From NCBI GenBank assembly GCA_014383445.1, contig JACNHV010000389.1:1-64000 (forward strand): DNA of 64,000 nucleotides, in the 5' to 3' direction. The DNA comes from Candidatus Desulfobacula maris (GTDB taxonomy: Bacteria > Desulfobacterota > Desulfobacteria > Desulfobacterales > Desulfobacteraceae). The notes below the pieces were generated by a model. The model ran no database searches. It was not told the DNA's origin and saw nothing but the letters and a program-made list of their open reading frames with translations. Positions 56,656 to 64,000 of this stretch are shown one piece after another. A program made the translations under genes and the position numbers. Numbering within the stretch: position 1 is the stretch's first letter; each line of letters opens with the position of its first letter.

Positions 56656-57979
56656 TGAAATGTATGCAATCGCTATGGTGGTGGCTCTCCTTGGTGGAGT
56701 AGTCATCGGTTTCCCGGTGGCTTTTTTAATGGCGGGGTTGGGGCTTTTTTTTGGAGCACTCGTCAATGGTATCGATTTGGCCGCTTACCAGGCAACCCTG
56801 AATACTTATGGAGTGATGTCGGGTTGGTCTCTGCTGGCCATTCCGTTGTTTGTTTACATGGGTGTGGTGCTCGAAAAAGCCCAAATAGCCGAAAAACTTT
56901 ATCTGGGGTTATATCTTTTGCTGGGACCTGTCCGGGGAGGATTGGCAATCGCTACCATGTTCATTGCGACCATGTTTGCCGCCTGCACCGGTATTGCAGG
57001 CGCATCAGTTATCGCTATTGGTCTGATCGCTCTGCCGTCCATGCTCCATTACGGTTATGATAAAAAAATGGCCAGCGGGGCGATTTGTGCGGGTGGGGGC
57101 TTAGGAGTCATAATTCCGCCCAGCATCATGATGATTCTCTATGGGCCAGTGGCGGGCATTTCCATATCCATGCTTTTTATGGCAGCCATTTTGCCGGGTA
57201 TTTTGATGGCGAGTCTTTATATTATCTATATGGCCGCCATGTGTTATTTTAAACCCGAATTAGGGCCGGCTATCAGCAAGGAAGAAGCAGCAAAATACAC
57301 ACGCAAGGAAGTCTTTAAAATTATACTGGTCTCCGGTGTTCCTCCTATGGGGCTGGTATTCTTCGTGCTGGGCAGCATATTTTTTGGGGTGGCAGCGCCT
57401 ACCGAAGCCGCAGCTATTGGCGGCTTAGGGGCTTTAGGCATTGCCGCAATGTATGGCAAGCTGAATATAAAAATGATTCTGGAAACAGGCTATAGTGCAT
57501 TGAAAATAAGTACATTCATTATGTGGCTTGTTCTTGGGGCCAAATTCTTTATGACCACCTTTAATAAATTGGGGGGTGGTAATTTGATCTTCGATGCGTT
57601 GATGGGCTTAAGCGTTGGGCCTACGATGCTCTTAATTATAATGCTATCCATCATATTCATTCTGGGTATGTTCATGGACTGGATCGGTATCCTATTGGTG
57701 GTTATCCCTATATTTGTGCCTATTGTCAAGTCCATGGGATGGGACCCACTGTGGTTTGCTATGATGTTTTGCATCACCCTGCAGATTTCATATATCACGC
57801 CACCTTTTGCCTATTCCATTTTTTACTTAAAGGGGATCGCACCACCAGAAGTAACTCTTATGGATATCTATCGCGGATGTGTTCCTTTTATTATAATTCA
57901 ATTCCTGGTCCTCATTATTTTATTTTTCTGGCATGACCTGGCATTGTATCTTCCCGAAATTTCAATGATTAATAAATAA
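56645..57979 (+). CDS. TRAP transporter large permease (DctM-like)
   Basis: SLLAIPLFVYMGVVLEKAQIAEKLY, GVIIPPSIMMILYGPVAGISISMLFMAAILPG, DWIGILLVVIPIFVPIVKSMGWDPLWFA. Confidence 0.96.
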   Translation: MSINEMYAIAMVVALLGGVVIGFPVAFLMAGLGLFFGALVNGIDLAAYQATLNTYGVMSGWSLLAIPLFVYMGVVLEKAQIAEKLYLGLYLLLGPVRGGLAIATMFIATMFAACTGIAGASVIAIGLIALPSMLHYGYDKKMASGAICAGGGLGVIIPPSIMMILYGPVAGISISMLFMAAILPGILMASLYIIYMAAMCYFKPELGPAISKEEAAKYTRKEVFKIILVSGVPPMGLVFFVLGSIFFGVAAPTEAAAIGGLGALGIAAMYGKLNIKMILETGYSALKISTFIMWLVLGAKFFMTTFNKLGGGNLIFDALMGLSVGPTMLLIIMLSIIFILGMFMDWIGILLVVIPIFVPIVKSMGWDPLWFAMMFCITLQISYITPPFAYSIFYLKGIAPPEVTLMDIYRGCVPFIIIQFLVLIILFFWHDLALYLPEISMINK

Positions 57980-57993
57980 AGCGGACTGTTATT

Positions 57994-58040
57994 CCAAGGC
58001 CGCCGGACATTTCCAAGTAAGATAGTGTCCGGAGCCTTGG
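57994..58040. terminator. Stem-loop downstream of the TRAP operon
   Basis: CCAAGGCcgCCGGACA-N16-TGTCCGGaGCCTTGG. Confidence 0.55.
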
Positions 58041-58050
58041 CCATCAGAGC

Positions 58051-58252
58051 ATGAAATCGGTCTTGAACTGGATGAATTTCCCTTTATTGCCAAAGACCAG
58101 ACCTGGCCCTTGAAAAAGGGATGATGATTGCCCTGGAACCCCAGGTTGTTTTTCCGGGTAAAGGGGTGGTAGGGATAGAAAATACATTGCTGGTAACTGA
58201 CAATGGTCTTGAATCCCTGACAACCTTTAGTGATAAAATTACAATACTATAA
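58051..58252 (+). pseudogene. 3' relic of an M24-family (Xaa-Pro) peptidase, frameshifted
   Basis: HEIGLELDEFPFIAKDQTWPLKKG then, after an apparent 1-nt loss, MMIALEPQVVFPGKGVVGIENTLLVTDNGLESLTTFSDKITIL*. Confidence 0.75.
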
Positions 58253-58257
58253 TGGGG

Positions 58258-59160
58258 TCAGCCCCCATATTTATCATCAAATGAATTCCAGAAGCTTCTG
58301 TCCTTATCCCTCCATCCTTTGCCAAATGATTTGTCAAAGAAGGGTTTCAGATTGGAAAACCAGGCTCCATAGCCTTGTTTGCCTTGTATCCGGGCTTTGA
58401 GGACATCGGCAACATGGTCTGCAAGATTGGCCAGAAAATCTTTGGGAATATAAGAGTCCGCACCTTTTTTAATGGATTCTTTTAAATTTTCAGAGGTCAG
58501 GGCATGAGCCGTCAGCATGATGGCGGGAATATCTTTTTTCCGGGCAAGCTCAAGCACATCATAACCGGAAACACCCATGATATCCAGAATCGCAATATCA
58601 TAGGAGTTATTTCCAAGAAGTTTTTTAGCTTCTTCAAAAGAGGCTGCAGTATCAAGAGAACACATATCCAGTAATTCTTCAACGGTTTCCAGGATATCAG
58701 GTTCATCATCAACCACCAGGACACGTCGGTCTTTTAAAAGCTCATCTGTTTTAATTTTGTTTAGATCAAATTTGGTGGTGGTGACAGGGCAGTGGGCATT
58801 AAGGACAATATACCGCGATGTTGATCCCAGGATAGCTTTTTGAGCTTTGGATTTTTTCTTTATGCCAAGAAAGATGTGATCAATTTCATTTTCTTCAGCA
58901 AATTTAACAAGATCTTCACCAGGAGAAAATCCTCTTACGCTTTGCTGGACATCACATTGGACGTTTGAATTTTCCATGAATTTTTTAGCAAACGCAAGGC
59001 CTTCTTCTGCCTTAATAATATCAGACTGTTTTTCAGAAGCGCCTCCTTCCATGGAGGTGATCACATAAACAAAAGCATTATTTGTTCTGGCATAATCCCT
59101 TGCAAGAGACAGGGCCAGCCTGCCAACTTCTCCACCATTATATCCAACCAGTATTTTCAT
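58258..59160 (-). CDS. Universal stress protein domain fused to a receiver domain
   Basis: MKILVGYNGGEVGRLALSLARDYA...DHIFLGIKKKSKAQKAILGSTSRYIVLNAHCPV; then VLVVDDEPDILETVEELL...DIAILDIMGVSGYDVL...MLTAHA. Confidence 0.92.
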   Translation of the reverse strand: MKILVGYNGGEVGRLALSLARDYARTNNAFVYVITSMEGGASEKQSDIIKAEEGLAFAKKFMENSNVQCDVQQSVRGFSPGEDLVKFAEENEIDHIFLGIKKKSKAQKAILGSTSRYIVLNAHCPVTTTKFDLNKIKTDELLKDRRVLVVDDEPDILETVEELLDMCSLDTAASFEEAKKLLGNNSYDIAILDIMGVSGYDVLELARKKDIPAIMLTAHALTSENLKESIKKGADSYIPKDFLANLADHVADVLKARIQGKQGYGAWFSNLKPFFDKSFGKGWRDKDRSFWNSFDDKYGG

Positions 59161-59181
59161 AATGAACTCCTAAATTGCCGT

Positions 59182-59988
59182 CTACATCCACCGTTTACGT
59201 CTTTTATAAGACTTTACATCTTTAAAGGATTTCCTGCCGCCGCCCTTGGTTATTCCCATATAAAATTCTTTTACATCCGGGTTGTCCTTAAGTTCTTTAG
59301 ATGGGCCTTCCAGAACAATTTTGCCGGATTCCATGATATAGGCATAATCTGACACGGCAAGCGCTACTTTTGCATTTTGTTCCACAACCAGTATGGTGGT
59401 CTCAAGTTCTTTGTTAATTCTTTGAATATTTTCAAATATTTCTTTGACAAGAATGGGTGCAAGTCCGAGAGATGGTTCATCCAGCATCAGCATTTCAGGA
59501 GCAGCCATCAAAGCTCTTGCAATGGCAATCATCTGCTGCTCTCCACCGGAACTGTATCCGGCCATCCTATTGGTGACATTTGAAAGCCTTGGAAAATGCC
59601 TGTACATCAGCTCATTGTCTTCACGGATTTTTTTTGCCCCGTCTTTTCTGGTAATGGAACCCACCAGGATATTTTCGTTCACTGTAAGGTGCTTAAATAC
59701 CCTTCTGCCCTCGGGCACCATGACAGCCCCAAGTTTCACAACATCCGTTCCCAGAAGGTGGGTGGTATCTATCCCTTTAAATTTAATATACCCTTCCTTT
59801 GTTTCACCGTTTTCAGGTTTTAACAAGCCGCTTATGGCTCTCAGGGTGGTGGTTTTGCCGGCACCGTTTGTTCCAAGCAAAGCAACAATACCTCCCTTGG
59901 GAACATTAAGACTGACACCACGCAGGACCTGAATGATGTCATTATAGACAACCTCAATATTATTGACTTCAAGCAGATTGTTTTCCAT
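59182..59988 (-). CDS. livF: Branched-chain amino acid-type ABC transporter ATPase (LivF-like)
   Basis: ALLGTNGAGKTTTLRAISGLLKP, YSSGGEQQMIAIARALMAAPEMLMLDEPSLGLAP. Confidence 0.94.
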   Translation of the reverse strand: MENNLLEVNNIEVVYNDIIQVLRGVSLNVPKGGIVALLGTNGAGKTTTLRAISGLLKPENGETKEGYIKFKGIDTTHLLGTDVVKLGAVMVPEGRRVFKHLTVNENILVGSITRKDGAKKIREDNELMYRHFPRLSNVTNRMAGYSSGGEQQMIAIARALMAAPEMLMLDEPSLGLAPILVKEIFENIQRINKELETTILVVEQNAKVALAVSDYAYIMESGKIVLEGPSKELKDNPDVKEFYMGITKGGGRKSFKDVKSYKRRKRWM

Positions 59989-60029
59989 ATATATTTTCTT
60001 TATCTTTTTGGCTTTATATTTTTGGGTTA

Positions 60030-60075
60030 AACTTACCGGAAATCAGATTAAGGTAACTCGGATTTCCGGTAAGTT
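60030..60075. terminator. 15-bp perfect stem-loop between the substrate-binding protein gene and livF (intra-operon attenuator candidate)
   Basis: AACTTACCGGAAATC-N16-GATTTCCGGTAAGTT. Confidence 0.65.
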
Positions 60076-60162
60076 AATTTAGAGCTTATTCATAGATTCA
60101 ATTTCATTTTGCTCAATTTTATGGGGCTCAATTTTATTGGTCCTCAGCTCAATTTAAAGCGT

Positions 60163-61392
60163 TTATTGAATTTTTTTCATGTATTCAGACTGTATTGGTA
60201 CTCCAACTTTTTTAAATGCACCATTTTTTACAGCGTAAATCTGAAGCATATCAACACCTGCATGGTCCGTTGGTGAATAGGTAACCGGTCCAACCGTTGT
60301 ATATGGATGATATGCATTGGCACCATTCATTCCATTGAGCATTTTGTAGATATTGGCCTTGTTAACCTCAAGACCGGCAGCTTTAACCCTTCTGATTGCT
60401 TCTGTTGAAACCTGGGCAACCATGATACCGTTGGCATAATTATGGGAATTGGCAGCTTTTTCATCACGGCCATATAATTTTGCAAGGGCAAGTTGTTGTT
60501 TTGTTCCTTCATTGTTTTCAGAGGTCAGGTTATAGGAGCATACCCAGAAGTAGTTTTCTGAAGCTTCTGCAGCAAGTGCGATCAGGTCATTACCGCCAGT
60601 GTAGTGGGCCCCCAGGAAAGTAATTTTGCCCTCTTCACCAAATGAGCTGGCAATAAGCCCGAGACGGTGCGCATCTTTTAGCATGGTTGCAACAGGGGAT
60701 TGTACAGTCTGGCTGATCACATACTGAACACCTTTGCTCATGAGACGTGTTAACATGGCAGTATTATCAAGATCTTTTCCATGTTCAACAACTTCAACAA
60801 TTTCAATATTAAGGCCGGCTTTTACAGCAGCCTCTGTATCTGCAAGGGGTCCACGGCCAAAGGCAGAAGGATGGAGAAAAAGAGCAACTTTTGCTTTGCT
60901 GCCTTTATGATTGTTTGCAACATACTCGCCAAGACTGATGACCTGCTCAGAATAGGAAGCTACGGGCAAAAAGATATAATTGGAGTTTTCAAGATTTCCC
61001 CGATGAAAGGAAGCAGGGATTACAGCAATTTTTTCTTCTTCAAAATCTTTTTTCAACCCCAGGGTGCTGCCCGTGGAATAGTTCAGATAAAGAACAATTC
61101 CCTGGTCCATATAGTCTTCAAAATTTCTTTTAGTGATGTCAGTTTTGTATTGATCATCTCTAATGGTGCAGTCAATGGTGTCCTCACCAAGTATTTTGGT
61201 TTCATTTGCAAATTTAAAATAATCTTCAACACCTTTTGAGTAAGGGTTGCCTGCATCAGATGTCGGGCCTGTGATTGCAAGTGACAGGCCTAGTTTGTAA
61301 ACCTTTCCTCCTGCATTTGCAGATGCAGTAAATGCAAACATAATTACAAGAATTAGTAGAGCGTTTAAAAATAATGATTTTTTGGTTTTCAT
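60163..61392 (-). CDS. Liv-type ABC transporter substrate-binding protein
   Basis: Signal peptide; YKLGLSLAITGPTSDAGNPYSKGVEDYFKFANE periplasmic-binding fold. Confidence 0.92.
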   Translation of the reverse strand: MKTKKSLFLNALLILVIMFAFTASANAGGKVYKLGLSLAITGPTSDAGNPYSKGVEDYFKFANETKILGEDTIDCTIRDDQYKTDITKRNFEDYMDQGIVLYLNYSTGSTLGLKKDFEEEKIAVIPASFHRGNLENSNYIFLPVASYSEQVISLGEYVANNHKGSKAKVALFLHPSAFGRGPLADTEAAVKAGLNIEIVEVVEHGKDLDNTAMLTRLMSKGVQYVISQTVQSPVATMLKDAHRLGLIASSFGEEGKITFLGAHYTGGNDLIALAAEASENYFWVCSYNLTSENNEGTKQQLALAKLYGRDEKAANSHNYANGIMVAQVSTEAIRRVKAAGLEVNKANIYKMLNGMNGANAYHPYTTVGPVTYSPTDHAGVDMLQIYAVKNGAFKKVGVPIQSEYMKKIQ

Positions 61393-61468
61393 GTTTCTGT
61401 TCCTCCTTGGTTTTGGTTTATGACGCCTAAATATTTTATAAAGCAGGGCTAACCATCGTTAAAGTTGT

Positions 61469-62563
61469 TTAATAACGGAAAGGCCACAGCTTGGTATATG
61501 ATTTTGCGATTCTCCACCAGTTTGCAATCCCTCTGGGTTCATAAATCAGGAACAGAACAATGACAAGACCAAAAGTAAAGGGTTTCATTGCTGTAGTAAG
61601 ATTCATGCCAGATGGCAGGTATTGTCCCATAGCTTCTGAAAGGTGCTCCATCTGAAGGTCCAGATATTTAATGGCAACGGGTCCCCAGAAAGACCCGTTC
61701 AAGGTACCCAATCCTCCGACAATGGCCATGGCAAGATAGCCAATGGATTCATGGAGGGTAAAGGATTCAAACCCGACCCCCCTGTAGACATAGGCATGCA
61801 AGGCTCCTGCAACGCCTGCAAAAAAACCGGCCAGGGCAAAGGCATAGACTTTTGTGAGGCCTGGATTCATGCCCATGGCATCAGCAGCCCGGTCATTATC
61901 CCTGACAGCTATAAGGGATCTTCCATAACGGGTTTTAAGAAGATTTCTGATCCCAAAACCCAGGAGAACCACAACAACTAGAATGATATAATACCAGAAA
62001 AAATAATGGTCATCCCTCCCCACTTTTCCAGTCACCCAGAAAACACGGCCAACAGATATGGTCTGGCCCTGGTTAAAAAAGCTTGCAAAATTAATAACCC
62101 ATTGAAAAATCATCTGAAAAGACAGGGTGGCAATGGCAAGGTAGAGATGTTTCAACCTCAGGGCAGGCAAGCCGACAACGGCACCAAAACCAGCACCCAC
62201 AAGGCCGCTGACAATAATCATCAAGGGCCAGAAATGGGTGATAATGATATGGGTATCGCCAATGGTCCTGCAAAAGGATGCCACGGTGTATGCACCTATT
62301 CCCACAAAGGCAGCATGGCCAATGGAGATCAGACCTGCAAATCCCGTGACAAGATTTAGTCCCATGACAGCAACAACGGCGATTAAAATATTATCAATCA
62401 CCAGCATATTCTTGTTGCTCATTTCGAACAACAGGGGCCAGGCAAACAGAATTACCAGAAATAAAGTGAAAAATGATCTATCCAGGCTTGTAGAAAATGT
62501 CTTTTGTTCCTGTTTATAGGTCGTGTAAAAATTACCCGTTGCTAACCATGAATTTGCTGACAT
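61469..62563 (-). CDS. livM: Liv-type ABC permease (LivM-like)
   Basis: AVMGLNLVTGFAGLISIGHAAFVGIGAYT, GRSLIAVRDNDRAADAMGMN, AMAIVGGLGTLNGSFWG. Confidence 0.94.
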   Translation of the reverse strand: MSANSWLATGNFYTTYKQEQKTFSTSLDRSFFTLFLVILFAWPLLFEMSNKNMLVIDNILIAVVAVMGLNLVTGFAGLISIGHAAFVGIGAYTVASFCRTIGDTHIIITHFWPLMIIVSGLVGAGFGAVVGLPALRLKHLYLAIATLSFQMIFQWVINFASFFNQGQTISVGRVFWVTGKVGRDDHYFFWYYIILVVVVLLGFGIRNLLKTRYGRSLIAVRDNDRAADAMGMNPGLTKVYAFALAGFFAGVAGALHAYVYRGVGFESFTLHESIGYLAMAIVGGLGTLNGSFWGPVAIKYLDLQMEHLSEAMGQYLPSGMNLTTAMKPFTFGLVIVLFLIYEPRGIANWWRIAKSYTKLWPFRY

Positions 62564-62566
62564 AGG

Positions 62567-63460
62567 TTACACCCGCTCAATTTCGTGAATTCCAAATAAA
62601 CCATGGGGTTTAAATAGAAGAATGATTAATAAAATGATATATGGCATTACATCTCCCGTACCATTCAACCCAAAATTACCATCCAGGTAACCACTGGCAA
62701 ATTGCTGGATCAATCCCATGATGATGCCTGCCACAACTGCTCCAAGGATGGAATCAAGCCCCCCCAGAATTATAACGGGGAATACGATAATTCCAAATGC
62801 ATGGAGGGTATCAAAATTCAACCCGGTTATATTGCCGATGATGCATCCTGCAGCTGCAGCAGACAGCCCTGCTGTGGCCCAGGCAAGACCAAAGACTTTT
62901 GGTACGGATATACCAACGGACATGGAAGCAAACTGGTCGTCAGATACGGCTCTCATGGATATTCCAATGGTTGATTTTTTAAAAAACCAGGAAAATAGCC
63001 CAATCAAAATAAAGGTTATTATAACCCCCACAAGCTGGGTCCATGATATGGAAACACCACCAAGGGACAGGGGCTCCTGGGGAAGAAATGCAGGAAATGA
63101 GAAATTTTCACTTCCAAAGGGAGTAAGATATATCAATCCATCAAGGATTGATCCCAATCCAATGGTGACCATAATGACCGAGATAATGGGTTCTCCGATG
63201 AGACGTCTTAAAAAGATTCTTTCAACGCTCATGGCAAGAAAGAAGGTGATTATCATGCTGGCTATAAAAGAAAAGAAAATAGGCATCCCTATGGATACAG
63301 TTAAAAAATAGGTGATAAAAGCACCGGCTGCAATAATCTGTCCATGGGCAATATTTAAAACCCTGCTTGATTTATATATAAGTACCATTCCAAGAGCGGC
63401 CAATGCATAGATGGAGCCCACCACAATGCCGCTGACGACAATTTGAAAAAAATAACTCAT
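62567..63460 (-). CDS. livH: Liv-type ABC permease (LivH-like)
   Basis: YALAALGMVLIYKSSRVLNIAHGQIIAAGAFITY, VIILGGLDSILGAVVAGIIMGLIQ. Confidence 0.94.
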   Translation of the reverse strand: MSYFFQIVVSGIVVGSIYALAALGMVLIYKSSRVLNIAHGQIIAAGAFITYFLTVSIGMPIFFSFIASMIITFFLAMSVERIFLRRLIGEPIISVIMVTIGLGSILDGLIYLTPFGSENFSFPAFLPQEPLSLGGVSISWTQLVGVIITFILIGLFSWFFKKSTIGISMRAVSDDQFASMSVGISVPKVFGLAWATAGLSAAAAGCIIGNITGLNFDTLHAFGIIVFPVIILGGLDSILGAVVAGIIMGLIQQFASGYLDGNFGLNGTGDVMPYIILLIILLFKPHGLFGIHEIERV

Positions 63461-64000
63461 TTGATTCCCTTGGCTCCTTTCACCGTGTAAAAAGCTATGT
63501 TTGTTTTAACCTTGGTTGACTGCCCGTCCTGATACTGGAAGGATGCCTCAACTTCTTTTTTATCTACAGATTCGTCATAAAGCGAATCATACAGGTTCTG
63601 GTATCTTTCCTGTACAAATTTACGACGGATTTTGCCGGTCTTGGTCAATTCTCCGTCATCAGTATCAAGCAGTTTGTAAAGCAATGCAAAGCGTTTAATT
63701 TTAAAATGTTCTTTTTCAGCCCGTGAATTTACATCAAGCACCTGTTCCATCATAAGCTGGGCCACTTCAGGTTTTCCTGAAAGATCCATATAAGTACTGA
63801 ATGAAATTCCCCTGTCCTCAGCCCATTTGCCCACAACAATGGGATCAACATTAATCAGGCAGGCCACAAAGTCTTCCTTATTTCCGTAGATTACAGCCTC
63901 TTTTATATAGGGACTGAATTTAAGAGCATTTTCCAGAAACATGGGGGAGAACATTTCCCCTTTGTTATTATGCATAACATCGGAGACACGATCAATGACC
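63457..64000 (-). CDS. Long-chain acyl-CoA synthetase (AMP-forming), C-terminal part; truncated by window edge
   Basis: Frame stays open to the window end (VIDRVSDVMHNNKGEMFSPMFLENALKFSPYIKEAVIYGN...LTKTGKIRRKFVQERY). Confidence 0.85.
   Translation of the reverse strand, partial: VIDRVSDVMHNNKGEMFSPMFLENALKFSPYIKEAVIYGNKEDFVACLINVDPIVVGKWAEDRGISFSTYMDLSGKPEVAQLMMEQVLDVNSRAEKEHFKIKRFALLYKLLDTDDGELTKTGKIRRKFVQERYQNLYDSLYDESVDKKEVEASFQYQDGQSTKVKTNIAFYTVKGAKGIK

Noticed and set aside
38130-58040. AGTGTCCGG shared near 38.13 kb and 58.03 kb as direct repeats bounding an island
   Set aside because: Only 9 bp shared and in different contexts; too short to support an att-site claim.

Overview
The window looks chromosomal, from an anaerobic Desulfobacteraceae-like bacterium (taxonomy is inferred from gene content only). 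Main blocks: (1) 27-4054, a signalling set (PAS histidine kinase, receiver, HD-GYP, STAS). It reads directly into (2) 4054-15916, a hybrid type II secretion / type IV pilus operon whose last gene fuses a prepilin-like N-terminus to a long NHL beta-propeller. (3) 15917-21600, a toxin-antitoxin (TA) array next to apbE. Partial copies of the apbE 3' end, a second ~80-bp repeat, and a family of palindromes separate the TA pairs. (4) 21.3-37.3 kb, RNA methyltransferase genes and a leucine/isovalerate-type acyl-CoA degradation cluster with a fused IcmF-type B12 mutase. A TetR gene there has a matched operator pair, and the intergenic regions carry heptamer/nonamer repeats folded into inverted pairs. 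(5) 37.6-58.0 kb, the best candidate for an undescribed system. It holds a 7-gene operon (UroD-like methyltransferase, MeTr-like methyltransferase, corrinoid protein, reductive activator, cytoplasmic Mo-bisPGD oxidoreductase, ferredoxin, GltD-like flavoprotein), a CobW GTPase, a PAS-sigma54 activator, a crotonase-fold protein lacking both catalytic Glu, a family I CoA-transferase pair and a TRAP transporter. By eye I found five -24/-12 (sigma54) promoters and a shared GGTGCATNNNTGCA-type upstream motif linking its transcription units. Relics of an IS630-like transposase (left) and an M24 peptidase (right) lie at its edges. (6) 58.3-64.0 kb, a Usp-receiver fusion, Liv-type ABC transporter genes and the 3' part of an acyl-CoA ligase. 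I saw no rRNA, tRNA or CRISPR. All calls come from reading the sequence and ORF track; no searches were run.
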